Positions 34,654-44,185 are shown, counted from the first letter of the stretch. The stretch is DNA of 64,000 nucleotides from Paenibacillus sp. (GCA_017512705.1 JAFWEX010000084.1:291158-355157); one strand, 5' to 3'. A program made the numbers and translations. Notes: generated by a model from the letters alone, not told the origin.

Positions 34654-35601
34654 ATGAGAAGAGTCATCATTGATACGGATACAGCAGGAGACGACACGAT
34701 TGCGATCCTGACAGCACTGCATCATTTTCAGGTAGAAGGTATTACGATTACAGGGGGGAACGTGCAGTTTGACCAAGAGGTTGAAAATGCACTGTACACC
34801 GTGCAGGTTGCCGGACACGGCGGCAAAGTTCCAGTATACAAGGGCTACGAGCGTCCGCTGATGGCTTATGGTCAGGCTCAGCACCGTACGGTAGAAGACG
34901 TGCATGGCGATGACGGCATGGGTGGCGCGCATTTCCCTAAGGCGGATCAGCGTCCCGAGAGCGGGCATGCAGTAGATTTTATTATCGAAAAGGTGCACGC
35001 ACATCCAGGTGAGATTGAACTGCTGGCGATTGCGCCGCTGACCAATATTGCGATGGCCATTCAGAAAGATCCAACGATTATTCCTGAGATTGCACACCTG
35101 TATATTATGGGCGGAACGAACAATGCACTGGGTAATATCACTCCAGCTGCAGAGTATAACTTCTATGTCGATCCGGAAGCGGCCAAAATTGTACTGCACG
35201 CAGGTATTCCAATTACGATGGTTGGCTGGGAGATGTGCACGCAGTACTCAGTTATGGACGATAATGATCATGCCGAGATTGCAGCGCTAGGCACTTCGGG
35301 TGCAGGCTTTTTCACAGCGATCAACAAGGTGGTTATGCAATTCAACAAGTCGGTACATAAATTGAACGGAACCACGCATCCCGATACCTTGTTAATGGCG
35401 GTAGCTGCAGATGAGTCACTTATGACCAAGTCCGGCCATTATTATGTCGATGTTGAAGCGGCAGGGGAGCTAACACGTGGATACAGTGTGGTGGATATCA
35501 ACGGACGTCTGGGCAAAGCGCCGAATGTACGTGTATGTGAAGCGATTGATCGTCCAAAATTCAAATCCATGCTGCTGGATGTGTTGTCAGCAATTCAATA
35601 A
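34654..35601 (+). CDS. inosine/uridine-preferring nucleoside hydrolase
   Basis: A 315-residue cytosolic N-glycosidase that splits ribonucleosides into base and ribose. The Ca2+-binding N-terminal DTDTAGDD (residues 6-13), the core LLAIAPLTNIAMAI (~121-134) with YIMGG, and the active-site region EYNFYVDPEAA are those of the IunH family. The late Asp and His ligands (TTHPDTLLM and similar) are present. Site AAGGAG lies about 12 bases before the ATG. Monocistronic, with its own terminator. Confidence 0.92.
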   Translation: MRRVIIDTDTAGDDTIAILTALHHFQVEGITITGGNVQFDQEVENALYTVQVAGHGGKVPVYKGYERPLMAYGQAQHRTVEDVHGDDGMGGAHFPKADQRPESGHAVDFIIEKVHAHPGEIELLAIAPLTNIAMAIQKDPTIIPEIAHLYIMGGTNNALGNITPAAEYNFYVDPEAAKIVLHAGIPITMVGWEMCTQYSVMDDNDHAEIAALGTSGAGFFTAINKVVMQFNKSVHKLNGTTHPDTLLMAVAADESLMTKSGHYYVDVEAAGELTRGYSVVDINGRLGKAPNVRVCEAIDRPKFKSMLLDVLSAIQ

Positions 35602-35627
35602 TTCTGTTCTGTCTGCGCTAACTATAG

Positions 35628-35664
35628 AGAACCCGCCTTATCACACAGATGAGGCGGGTTCTTT
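35628..35664. terminator. terminator between nucleoside hydrolase and convergent gene
   Basis: AGAACCCGCCT pairs with AGGCGGGTTCT, loop of 13 to 14 bases, then TTT. The symmetrical stem can serve both strands. Confidence 0.85.
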
Positions 35665-35703
35665 ATATGTCTAATTCCCTGTGAATATCGTTATGACTAT
35701 GAG

Positions 35704-36198
35704 TTATTTCTTCAAGAAAGAACGGATTCCAGTAGTAACGAGGTCGTGATCCTCCTCATCAGGCAGACCCGAAATCGTGATGGTGCCTACCTGTCCTTCC
35801 TCTTGTAGAATCAGCGGAAATGCTCCGCCAGCAAGTACATAATCAGAGTCAGGCAGATCGTAATTCTTCTCCAGTGTCTTGTTCTCATTTCTTAACCGCA
35901 GAGCCGTATGCCAGGAGCTGGAACCGAAGTGATTCACGACATTATTTTTGCGGCGAATCCAGTTCTCGTTATCAGGGTGTGTGCCTTCCATCGCATGGAG
36001 AAAGAGACGATGTCCCTTCAACGAAATCTCAATGGTCACAGCCTGTGAGCGGTGCTTCGCCTCTTGAGTCAGATGCAAGCCGAGCTGCAGCGCTGTTTCG
36101 GAGTTGAACGTGTTCCATACCAGTTCCAGTTCTTCTTGCTGCATTTGCTCTAATCTTGCAGTGATATCGGGATTCATTGAATTCAAAATGAAAGACAT
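35704..36198 (-). CDS. UPF0303 / heme-degrading-domain-like protein
   Basis: A 164-residue protein of the UPF0303 family (GlcG/HbpS-like fold): N-terminal helices QQEELELVWNTFNSETALQLG, the strand AVTIEISLKGHRLFLHAMEGTHPDN, the FGSSSWHTALRLRN segment and the family's Gly-rich ALAGGAFPL-like stretch VLAGGAFPLIL. Some relatives bind heme or flavin; function here is unknown. The start is uncertain: AAAGGAG abuts ATG 36198 directly, and the next in-frame ATG (36177) is far. Confidence 0.82.
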   Translation of the reverse strand: MSFILNSMNPDITARLEQMQQEELELVWNTFNSETALQLGLHLTQEAKHRSQAVTIEISLKGHRLFLHAMEGTHPDNENWIRRKNNVVNHFGSSSWHTALRLRNENKTLEKNYDLPDSDYVLAGGAFPLILQEEGQVGTITISGLPDEEDHDLVTTGIRSFLKK

Positions 36199-36412
36199 CT
36201 CCTTTGTTTATGTGATGAAGCCTACATTCGACGTAAGAGGGCGTTGCACCTGCCTGAAATGAAGTGTCGAGTTTGCTAGATGTTAGAAGAGACCGAAGGC
36301 TGGCTCATTTGGAGACGTTATAACCACTGTGGTAAAGTAAGAGGAACGTCATGATGATTTTGATTTTTACATTGACATAAAGGACAGCTTAAGCAGACAG
36401 GAGGGGTAGACC

Positions 36413-36895
36413 ATGCTGTTTTATTTTATTGCATTGCTAGTTACGCTCGTGGATCAGGGTACAAAGATCGCAGTTCGAATGTACATGGATGTCGGTGAGG
36501 TTATACATCTTGGAGATTCAGGGATGCAGCTACAGCATTATGAAAATAGCGGTATGGCCGGAAGTATGTTTCAAGGCAATGCACGTTTATTCGGAGTGAT
36601 CGCCGTGCTGTTTATTGCAGGGATGTTCTATTATCGACGCAAAGGTGAGATACGTGGTTTCTGGATGCAGGCTGGGGCAGGTTTCATGGTCGGCGGGGCT
36701 CTAGGCAATGCCATTGATCGGTTTATTTATGCGCGGGTTACCGATTTCCTTGTGTTTCCGACGGGACGAGGCATATTAAACCTTGCAGATGTAGCGATTA
36801 ACATCGGTGTGATTATGATCATCATCGGCATGCTAATCCGTACTTATCATCAGTATCGGGAGAAGCGTATGCGTAATGCATTGCCTAAAGGGTAA
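36413..36895 (+). CDS. lspA: signal peptidase II (lipoprotein signal peptidase)
   Basis: A 160-residue membrane aspartyl protease with four transmembrane helices that cleaves signal peptides from prolipoproteins. Family boxes are present: VDQGTK (residues ~13-18), HYENSGMAGS (~44-53), GGALGNAIDR (~102-111) with the first catalytic Asp, VTDFL, and ILNLADVAI (~130-138) with the second. Site CAGGAGG is upstream. It stands alone instead of in the usual pyr or ile region, so it may be an extra copy; at least four lipoproteins in this window would be clients. Confidence 0.92.
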   Translation: MLFYFIALLVTLVDQGTKIAVRMYMDVGEVIHLGDSGMQLQHYENSGMAGSMFQGNARLFGVIAVLFIAGMFYYRRKGEIRGFWMQAGAGFMVGGALGNAIDRFIYARVTDFLVFPTGRGILNLADVAINIGVIMIIIGMLIRTYHQYREKRMRNALPKG

Positions 36896-36947
36896 CGTTG
36901 ATGGATATAACCAATGATTTATGAAAAATGTTCTGATGTATAGTTGC

Positions 36948-36987
36948 AAAAGAGCCGAAGCAGAGGTTAATTCTGCTTCGGCTCTTT
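36948..36987. terminator. bidirectional terminator between lspA and the AT-rich orphan
   Basis: AAAGAGCCGAAGCAGA pairs perfectly with TCTGCTTCGGCTCTTT around a 7-base loop. Confidence 0.92.
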
Positions 36988-37012
36988 GTTATGGCGACTT
37001 TTTAAAAGGGAT

Positions 37013-37666
37013 TTAGTCATTTAATTTGGATAACTCTGCATCAAGATCGGCTAGTTTTGCAGAAGAGGTAGTCAATTCTTTTTGTAAGTGGAGCCTGGTC
37101 AGTATCGCCTCTTCGTTTGACAATTGAGCGAAATCTTCATTGATATATTTTTTATAAATGGCTGTATTTAATTGAACGATTTCATTTGCAAGATTTAAGC
37201 TTTTTCCCAAATTATCCGTTACAACTATCTCAGGAGTAGAGTTGCTTTGCAAAAGAAGTTTTTCAAACATAGATATACTTGAATTAAAGTAGATAAAACC
37301 AGGAACATAATTAAGAGTGATAGGTTCTGTCATGTCCAGAGAGAAAGTTTCTTTTCCTTCAGGAGAGTTGAAAGGGATTAGATAGTTAGCATATTGAATC
37401 TGATTCTGATTTAACTGTTCATAGCTCTTGGATAAGAATAGTAGTTCTTCTTTACTAATCTTCTTTTGATCTATAGCGTTCTTCAAAGTTAACAAGATTG
37501 AATCTGAAGTAGAAAGAATGCTGCTCTCGTAATCTGACAGCACCTGACTGTATTGTTGATTTAAATAATCTTTTAGTTTTCCGTTACTTGAATTATACAA
37601 GTAAATATTCGAAACGATCGAAACTACGAAAGTAAGTATTAGAAACATTACTAACATTTTTTTCAT
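37013..37666 (-). CDS. hypothetical membrane-anchored protein, AT-rich
   Basis: A 217-residue protein with an N-terminal anchor (KKMLVMFLILTFVVSIVSNIYLY) and an extracytoplasmic helical domain with long heptad-like stretches (LKNAIDQKKISKEELLFLSKSYEQL; LQKELTTSSAKLADLDAELSKL). No family is recognised. Base composition is unlike its neighbours: 14 G+C of 60 at 37141-37200. This, plus isolation between terminators, suggests horizontal gain. A weak AGAGG lies about 10 bases before the ATG. Confidence 0.75.
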   Translation of the reverse strand: MKKMLVMFLILTFVVSIVSNIYLYNSSNGKLKDYLNQQYSQVLSDYESSILSTSDSILLTLKNAIDQKKISKEELLFLSKSYEQLNQNQIQYANYLIPFNSPEGKETFSLDMTEPITLNYVPGFIYFNSSISMFEKLLLQSNSTPEIVVTDNLGKSLNLANEIVQLNTAIYKKYINEDFAQLSNEEAILTRLHLQKELTTSSAKLADLDAELSKLND

Positions 37667-38019
37667 AAAATAAGTACCTCTTAGAATGAATGTAGATTTA
37701 AAACGATAATGAGTTTATGATAACTTTTAATTTCATGATATTCAACAAATTTACAAATTCTAATCTGGGGAGAACTCATTAAAATCGATTGATTCCCAAC
37801 CCAAACTATGCTATTTTGGACTAGTTAATTTAATCAATAAACAAAGTTGCAGATACTAGAAGGAAATAACACAAGGATTTGTGCTTTATGCAAGCGCTTT
37901 AATGAAATCGCAGTAGAATAACACAGACGAACCCGGCATCAAATGTACCCCGTCATCCATAATACGGGCATGAGGTGGTGGTTTCTTTTACATGCAGACA
38001 GAGGGGGGGACTTCAGACG
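37667..38019. other. AT-rich intergenic region before sensor kinase
   Basis: About 350 bases, AT-rich at its left end like the orphan gene it flanks, with no ORF that has a ribosome binding site. The right half holds a cre-like site (37888-37902) and the leader of the kinase gene. The boundary near 37870 may mark one end of an acquired segment. Confidence 0.45.
37888..37902 (+). promoter_or_regulatory. cre-like site upstream of the YesM/YesN genes
   Basis: ATGCAAGCGCTTTAA matches WTGNAANCGNWNNCA at all but one position (A for C near the end), with the diagnostic AAGCGCTT core. Confidence 0.5.
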
Positions 38020-39786
38020 TTGCAGCGGAAAACAAGACATTTCAACTCGCTTCGCAATCAGATCTTCGTTGGTTTTGTAATGGTCATGCTCATTGTTCTG
38101 CTGCTCGCAGGTATTACCGCCTATGACCGTGTAGCGGCTTTGCTCAAAAGCAATGCCGAAAAGCACATCCATCAGACTGCGGTACAGGCCAGCGGCAGAC
38201 TGGATGCGTTGATCGCTCAGGTGAATTCCCTCACGGCTCAGGTCGCAGACGATGCTTATGTGCAGCGTCTGCTGAATGAGGAGAAGCAGGGGCGAAAGGC
38301 AACTTTTCATCAGCGGCAGGCGCTGCTACAGATCGCGGGCAGTTACCAATCCTTCATTAATGGTGCGCAGAGCATGGAGATCTACACTACCGATTACAGT
38401 CGTATCTTCCCGATGGATGATCGTTCCTTAAGCCATCGGCTGGAGCGGAACTGGATTGTGAGAGCAGATGAGGGCAAAGGGCGACTAGTATGGGCTGGTT
38501 CAGATCCCGACGATCCGAGCATACTTCTGGCCATTCGGCGGATCAGCCTGCTGGATCGTTCCTTTGAGCATGGGGGATACGTGGTTGTACGTATGCAGCG
38601 CAGTTTTTTTCAACTGAATGACTCGAATGGAACAGATGGCTCACAGGATTCAATCATGCTCCTGGACGGGGGTGGTGAAGTTGTAACCTCTAATCTGGAT
38701 GTTCATCTTGATCCTCAAGCCGTGATGGATAGTGAATCCGTAGTTCAGAACGGGACAGAGTCTTATATCGTGGTGAAACAGCGATCGGAGTTAACCGGCT
38801 GGACACTGGCTGTACTGACACCGCTTCGAGAAACTACGGAAGGCGTGTCGATCCTGAGAACAGCTCTGATTGTATCGGGCATCATCGGCGTCATCCTTTT
38901 TCTAGTCATGTCCTTCTTCCTCTCTACGATGATTACTCGTCCGTTGATTCGGCTGATGCGAGCAATGCGTGGGGCAGAACCCGGTGCAATGAGGCCTAAC
39001 CTCATGGTTAGCTCCACCTTAGAGATCAATGAACTGAATGATGTGTATAACCAGATGGTCTACAGGCAGAATGAGCTGACGCAGGTGGTACATGAGAAAG
39101 AGGTTATGCAGTCCCGGGCTGAGATGAAGGCATTACAATCCCAGATTAACCCTCATTTTCTGTTCAATACATTAGAAGCATTCTACTGGTCGTTGGAGGA
39201 AAAAGGAGAGGAGGAGATGGCGCGAATGGTGATCGCGATGTCTCGGTTATTTCGTTACATTATCTCCAGCCCGCATCAGGATGAATGGGTTACAATGGCA
39301 GACGAGCTTGAACATGTAGAGCGGTATCTCAACATTATGCAGATGAGGCTCGGAGATAGGATGCAGTGGGAGATCAAGTTAAACGAGGAACTGCGTGGTG
39401 TACCAATGCCTAAGCTGCTCATTCAGCCGCTGGTGGAGAATGCTGTTTTGTATGGTATTGAGAGCACCTTAAAACCCGGAAGGGTCGAAATAAGCGTATC
39501 TCCATCCTCTATCACAGGTCTAGTGTGTGTGGAGGTATGGGATAACGGGCCAGGCATCGATGGGGAACGTCTGCAGAACATCAGGCATGCCCTAAACGGT
39601 GGTGAACCGGTATCTCCAGGCCGAGGAGTTGGTGTAGGGTTGATCAACGTACATCAACGACTCCAGCTTTATTTTGGTAGTCAGCTTGGTGAACATGCCA
39701 GAATTACTGTTGAGAGCGAAGCTGGAGAAGGAACGGTGGTTCGATTCGAAATTCCGAGGAGAACGGAGGATACATATGATTCATGA
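38020..39786 (+). CDS. YesM-family sensor histidine kinase
   Basis: A 588-residue kinase for sugar sensing. Transmembrane helix 1 is ~residues 12-35, an extracytoplasmic sensor follows to ~280, helix 2 is ~281-305, then HAMP. The His_kinase domain has SQINPHFLFNTLEAFYWS (~373-390, acceptor His in NPHF), and the ATPase has DNGPGID (~507) and GVGVGLINVHQRL (~536). The frame extends to 37975, but GGGGGG ends 10 bases before TTG 38020. It overlaps its regulator by 11 bases. YesM/YesN pairs typically control the sugar importer encoded next to them, as here. Confidence 0.92.
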   Translation: MQRKTRHFNSLRNQIFVGFVMVMLIVLLLAGITAYDRVAALLKSNAEKHIHQTAVQASGRLDALIAQVNSLTAQVADDAYVQRLLNEEKQGRKATFHQRQALLQIAGSYQSFINGAQSMEIYTTDYSRIFPMDDRSLSHRLERNWIVRADEGKGRLVWAGSDPDDPSILLAIRRISLLDRSFEHGGYVVVRMQRSFFQLNDSNGTDGSQDSIMLLDGGGEVVTSNLDVHLDPQAVMDSESVVQNGTESYIVVKQRSELTGWTLAVLTPLRETTEGVSILRTALIVSGIIGVILFLVMSFFLSTMITRPLIRLMRAMRGAEPGAMRPNLMVSSTLEINELNDVYNQMVYRQNELTQVVHEKEVMQSRAEMKALQSQINPHFLFNTLEAFYWSLEEKGEEEMARMVIAMSRLFRYIISSPHQDEWVTMADELEHVERYLNIMQMRLGDRMQWEIKLNEELRGVPMPKLLIQPLVENAVLYGIESTLKPGRVEISVSPSSITGLVCVEVWDNGPGIDGERLQNIRHALNGGEPVSPGRGVGVGLINVHQRLQLYFGSQLGEHARITVESEAGEGTVVRFEIPRRTEDTYDS

Positions 39787-40564
39787 AAAAACGATTCTGA
39801 TTGTAGACGACGAACCGCGTACAAGAGAAGGGATACGCAAAACACTTGAAGCATGGTCTGCCGGGAGGAACTGGATACAGACGGCAGCAAGTGGTGTGGA
39901 GGCCAGGGACTGGCTTGCAGGCCAGCCTGCTGATCTGCTGATTACAGATGTGCGCATGCCAGAGTTTTCCGGCTTATCTCTAGTGGAGGCTATTCAGCAT
40001 TTTCCGAGCAAACCTGCGGTACTGATTATGTCAGGGTATGCAGACTTCAACTATGCCCAGCAGGCGATTAAGCTTGGGGTCGTGGAATACTTGCTGAAAC
40101 CCATTGATAAAGAGCAGCTGCTACAGACGGTACAGAAGGCTCTTCATATTCATGAACAACAGCGACGCATTCAAGCGATGCAGGATATTGTTGACCCGAA
40201 GCTCGTGGATATCCGGGAGCGGAGAGAGCAGCAGGACAGTACACCAATTGGAGAAGCTTTGGCATATATTGAGACGCATCTGGGGGAACCGATAACTATG
40301 CGTGAGCTTGCCGATTCCCTGCACCTGAATTCTAGTTATTTCAGTGTGCTGTTCAAAGAGCAGGTCGGGCTGAATTTCAGCGAGTATCTCATGCGCAAAC
40401 GGGTACAAAGGGCGAAGGAATTACTGGTGCAGACGAACCTGCCGATCTCCGAAGTTGCTGAGAGAGTAGGCTACCAGACGGACAAATATTTTATCAAAGT
40501 ATTCAAAAGCCTGGAGAACATCAGCCCGAGCAAATATCGCCATGCCGTAAATGAAAAAAGGTAG
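39776..40564 (+). CDS. YesN-family response regulator with AraC domain
   Basis: A 262-residue regulator. The receiver opens ILIVDDEPRTREGI and has phospho-acceptor Asp in LLITDVRMPEF (~57) and Lys in LLKPID. The C-terminal AraC-type double HTH is ~160-262 (TMRELADSLHLNSSYFSVLFKEQVGLNFSEYL and ISEVAERVGYQTDKYFIKVFK). ATG 39776 follows GGAGG by 6-7 bases; the longer frame to 39674 is only overlap with the kinase. It likely activates the ABC importer genes 147 bases downstream. Confidence 0.93.
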   Translation: MIHEKTILIVDDEPRTREGIRKTLEAWSAGRNWIQTAASGVEARDWLAGQPADLLITDVRMPEFSGLSLVEAIQHFPSKPAVLIMSGYADFNYAQQAIKLGVVEYLLKPIDKEQLLQTVQKALHIHEQQRRIQAMQDIVDPKLVDIRERREQQDSTPIGEALAYIETHLGEPITMRELADSLHLNSSYFSVLFKEQVGLNFSEYLMRKRVQRAKELLVQTNLPISEVAERVGYQTDKYFIKVFKSLENISPSKYRHAVNEKR

Positions 40565-40631
40565 CTGATTCTGATGCTCCATAATTGAAAAAGCTCTTAA
40601 AATAGTGGAGTTTTACCAAATCATCCTATCC

Positions 40632-40678
40632 TTATAGGGTGCTGGCACCCATGCTACAATTTTATTAAAGCGGTTACA
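40632..40678 (+). promoter_or_regulatory. importer promoter with palindrome and cre-like site
   Basis: TTATAG (40632) and TACAAT (40655-40660) are 17 bases apart. Between them lies the perfect inverted repeat GGGTGC-tg-GCACCC (40637-40650). TTAAAGCGGTTACA (40665-40678), one mismatch from the cre consensus, follows the -10 box. The layout suggests both a specific regulator and CcpA act here. Confidence 0.5.
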
Positions 40679-40710
40679 ATAACCGAATTCCACTATTGGG
40701 GGTTGGAAAT

Positions 40711-42048
40711 ATGAAGAAAAAGACACTAGCTATGTTTCTGTCATGGACGCTCATTTTGGCAGTCATTTTGTCTGGATGCAACAATGCAGGTTCCGGTGCG
40801 GGCAATGATTCCGGTAGTAATGCAAGCGGTGGTGACAGTGGCGGGGATGGCAAGGTTACCCTGAAATTCATGCATCTCTGGCCTGCCGGTAGCTCGGCAC
40901 AACAGAACAAGCTGGTCAACGATATTATCCAGCAGTATCAGACCGATAACCCAAATGTGACGATCAAGCAGGAAGTGCTGGAAAATGAACAATACAAAAA
41001 CAAACTTAAAATTCTGTCTGCTTCCAACGAACTTCCCGATGTGGGTGTAACTTGGGCTGCAGGTTTCTTGGAGCCTTATGTGAAGGGTAATCTGTTTGCC
41101 CCACTCGATGATCTGCTGAATGGATCACTCGGTGAGAAGTTTATCGCTGGAACAACAGAGGCTTATGCGGTAGACGGCAAGACGTATGCGCTGCCGATTG
41201 AGCTGAACATTTCTCCGATCTATTACAACAAAGCGATTTTTGAGAAATATAATTTGCAGCCGCCAGCGACCTATGATGAATTCCTGAACGTCGTGAAGAC
41301 ACTGACCGATAACGGTGAGGTGCCAATTGCGTTAGGAAACAAGGACCGCTGGACGGGTTCACTCTGGTACATGTACCTGGCGAACCGTGTAGGCGGGGAT
41401 GCATTGGAGAAAGCCATTAATGGCTCCGGCAAGTTCGATGATCCGGCACTGACACAGGCTGCAGCTGAAGTGCAGAAGCTGGTGGATATGAATGCGTTTA
41501 ACAAAGGCTTTAACGGCTTGTCTAATGACGAGGGCAAATCGGAATTCATGAATGAGAAAGCTGCGATGTACCTGATGGGAACGTGGGAACTGCCGAACTT
41601 TACAACGAACCCGGATATTCCGCAGGAATTCAAGGATAAGGTTGGATTTTTCAAATTCCCGACGATTGATGGGGGCCAAGGTGACATTAACAGCTGGGTA
41701 GGTGGACCGGGTGTAGGGCTATTTGCGGCTCAGAACTCGAAAGTGAAGGACGAAGCTCAGAAATTTATTCAATACTTTGTGGAAAAATGGGGCGAAAGCT
41801 CGGTGACCGAAGCAGGGGTCATTCCAGCAACCAAAGTGGATACGGCTGCTGTGCAACTGCCACAGCTTTACATCGATCTGTTGAACGAGCTGAATCAGGC
41901 GAGCAGCCTGACCCTCTTTGCAGACGTGCAGATGAAACCGGCTGCAGCTCAGTCTCATCTGGACATGATTCAGGCGTTGTTTGGCAAAGCAGTGACTCCG
42001 GAAGACTTTGTGAAGAATCATCAGGCTGCCATCGACAAAGGCAACTGA
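40711..42048 (+). CDS. sugar ABC transporter substrate-binding lipoprotein
   Basis: A 445-residue extracellular lipoprotein of the family 1 (MalE/UgpB-like) binding proteins. The signal peptide ends in the lipobox LSGC (about residue 22), followed by a Gly/Ser linker and KVTLKFMHLWPAGSSAQQNKL. The internal MYLMGTWELPNF (~288) is the usual ligand-contact strand of this family. TTG 40696 is in frame but ATG 40711, 8 bases after GGGGG, begins the proper MKKK signal. It is the first gene of a three-gene importer. Confidence 0.93.
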   Translation: MKKKTLAMFLSWTLILAVILSGCNNAGSGAGNDSGSNASGGDSGGDGKVTLKFMHLWPAGSSAQQNKLVNDIIQQYQTDNPNVTIKQEVLENEQYKNKLKILSASNELPDVGVTWAAGFLEPYVKGNLFAPLDDLLNGSLGEKFIAGTTEAYAVDGKTYALPIELNISPIYYNKAIFEKYNLQPPATYDEFLNVVKTLTDNGEVPIALGNKDRWTGSLWYMYLANRVGGDALEKAINGSGKFDDPALTQAAAEVQKLVDMNAFNKGFNGLSNDEGKSEFMNEKAAMYLMGTWELPNFTTNPDIPQEFKDKVGFFKFPTIDGGQGDINSWVGGPGVGLFAAQNSKVKDEAQKFIQYFVEKWGESSVTEAGVIPATKVDTAAVQLPQLYIDLLNELNQASSLTLFADVQMKPAAAQSHLDMIQALFGKAVTPEDFVKNHQAAIDKGN

Positions 42049-42108
42049 TGCACCTCACCTACATGTACACCATTTGAATGTATGAATGATTGAAGGGAGG
42101 ATTATGTC

Positions 42109-42990
42109 TTGGACAAAGTCATGTCGAACCGTCTGGTGGCTGCACTGTACGTATTGCCTGCGCTGCTTCTGCTGCTGGTTCTGGTCTATATTCCGATTGT
42201 GCTTACTGGCTATTACGGATTGATGCAATGGGACGGGATCGGGGCCATGACGTTTATTGGCTTGGATAACTACGCCAGATTGCTTCAGGACAGTACGTTC
42301 TGGCAGAGTGCGAATCATACCTTTCTGCTGGCCTTGTTCTCCGCGCTAAGTCTCATCGGGTATCTGATGATTGCACTGGTGCTATCCGGCAAGATCAAGG
42401 GCGCGAATCTGTTTCGCAAAATATATCTGATTCCGATGCTGCTGTCTTCCGTTGCGATCGCTCAGTTATGGCTGAAAATCTACCACCCCAGCAACGGTGT
42501 ACTGAACAGTTTCCTAGAAGCAATCGGCTTCAGCAATCCGCCAGCCTGGCTGGCGGAGCCTTCACTGGTTCTGTATGCACTGTTTGTGCCGATCCTGTGG
42601 CAGTATGCAGGTTTTTATATTCTGATCTATTATGCCGCACTCAAAAATATCCCGGAATCGCTCATTGAGGCGGCGCGCATTGACGGTGCAAACCCGTGGC
42701 AGATTGCATTCCGTATCAAACTGCCGCTCATTACGGAAGTGATCAAAGTGACCGTGGTACTGGCCGTAGTCGGATCACTCAAATATTTTGACCTCATTTA
42801 TGTGATGACGGATGGCGGCCCGAATGGTGCGAGTGAAGTGATGGCCTCCTATATGTATCGTCAGGCATTTCGCAGTTTCGACTTTGGATACGGCAGTGCG
42901 GTAGGGTTCTTCCTACTCCTCATTTGTCTAGTCGTGACATGGCTGCTTCGCAAGGCAACGGCATCCAAAGATACGATTCAGTATTCCTGA
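42109..42990 (+). CDS. sugar ABC transporter permease, MalF/UgpA type
   Basis: A 293-residue permease with six transmembrane helices. The EAA loop that docks the ATPase is ESLIEAARIDGANPWQIAFRIKLPLI (~183-208). Start is TTG 42109, 8 bases after GAAGGGAGG. The gene sits between the binding protein and the second permease. No ATPase gene is in the operon, so a shared MsmK/UgpC-type ATPase encoded elsewhere is expected, as in most Firmicutes. Confidence 0.92.
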   Translation: MDKVMSNRLVAALYVLPALLLLLVLVYIPIVLTGYYGLMQWDGIGAMTFIGLDNYARLLQDSTFWQSANHTFLLALFSALSLIGYLMIALVLSGKIKGANLFRKIYLIPMLLSSVAIAQLWLKIYHPSNGVLNSFLEAIGFSNPPAWLAEPSLVLYALFVPILWQYAGFYILIYYAALKNIPESLIEAARIDGANPWQIAFRIKLPLITEVIKVTVVLAVVGSLKYFDLIYVMTDGGPNGASEVMASYMYRQAFRSFDFGYGSAVGFFLLLICLVVTWLLRKATASKDTIQYS

Positions 42991-43022
42991 CGTAAATATA
43001 AAAATGAAAGGAGGTCATCCTG

Positions 43023-43910
43023 TTGAAGACGGAACCGGCTGTTCGGCTTCCCGTGAGCCCGGGGGCGAGACATAGCCCTGCATGGACAGGAAGACTTGGA
43101 TATGTCCTGTTGTACGTGCTCCTGTCTCTAGTCGCTTTGCTTCAAATCTTGCCACTTGTCTGGCTGCTGTTATTTTCACTCAAAAATAATCAGGAAGTAT
43201 TCGACATGGCTCCCTTTGCTCTCCCTGCTACGCCGCGTTGGGAGAACTATGTCAAAGTATGGACAGAAGGCAATATTAGCTTATATTTTTTCAACAGTGT
43301 ATGGATTACGGTTGTGTCTGTGGTATTCACAGTGCTGTTCGCAAGTCTCGTCACCTTTGCAATCACACGAATGCGGTGGAAAGGACGTTCGCTGGTGCTG
43401 GGATTGTTCATGGTAGGACTGATGATCCCGGTGCATTCTACGCTGATTCCGCTGTTCAACCTGTTCTTGAAGTTGAATCTTACCGACCATCCGTTATCGG
43501 TCATTCTCTCTTACATTGCATTTAATATGCCGATTACGATTATGATCCTGCTCGGGTTCTATTATGCGCTTCCGAGAGAGGTAGAAGAGGCGGCAGTGAT
43601 GGATGGCTGTTCTGTGAACCGGATCTTCTTTCGCATTGTGCTGCCGATGACGGCTTCGGTTATTGCGACAACAGCGATCATTAACATGATCTACGACTGG
43701 AACGAGTTTATTTTCGTCAATACGTTCATCAGTTCCGATACGTATAAAACGCTGACCGTCGGGGTGCAGAACTTTATCGGGCAGTACACAACGGATTGGG
43801 GCGCTATTGGTGCTACGCTGATGATCAGCATCTTGCCGATTCTCATTGCCTTTCTGGTACTGAGTGAACGAATTGTTGAAGGGATTGCAGCAGGTTCGGT
43901 TAAAGGATGA
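43023..43910 (+). CDS. sugar ABC transporter permease, MalG/UgpE type
   Basis: A 295-residue permease with six helices and a polar 25-residue N-terminus. Its EAA loop is REVEEAAVMDGCSVNRIFFRIVLPM (~183-207). TTG 43023 follows AAAGGAGG by 8 bases. It completes the importer with the two genes upstream; downstream is an inverted repeat but no ATPase. Confidence 0.92.
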   Translation: MKTEPAVRLPVSPGARHSPAWTGRLGYVLLYVLLSLVALLQILPLVWLLLFSLKNNQEVFDMAPFALPATPRWENYVKVWTEGNISLYFFNSVWITVVSVVFTVLFASLVTFAITRMRWKGRSLVLGLFMVGLMIPVHSTLIPLFNLFLKLNLTDHPLSVILSYIAFNMPITIMILLGFYYALPREVEEAAVMDGCSVNRIFFRIVLPMTASVIATTAIINMIYDWNEFIFVNTFISSDTYKTLTVGVQNFIGQYTTDWGAIGATLMISILPILIAFLVLSERIVEGIAAGSVKG

Positions 43911-43953
43911 TGGTCTGTTCGTGCTTGTATAAGGTTAAAATGTAGTACGATAC

Positions 43954-43996
43954 AACCCCTTCCATTAGACACGTGGTAAGCGTGATGGAAGGGGTT
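43954..43996 (+). terminator. likely terminator after the importer operon
   Basis: AACCCCTTCCAT pairs perfectly with ATGGAAGGGGTT, loop of 19 bases. The T tract after it is poor, so termination may be partial. Confidence 0.6.
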
Positions 43997-44185
43997 AGTT
44001 ATGTTGTTGTACCTTCGCTATGCGCATGGCGAGGGAGTGAAGGGAAAGAATTTATGAAAACGTTAATCTACCTATTTCTGGAATTTGCAAAATACTTTCA
44101 ATTATTTTCGTAAAACTACTGCATTTTCAAATCACCTGTGCTAACATACCCTATGAAATTAAGCCCACGTTGGAAAGGTGAGAAA

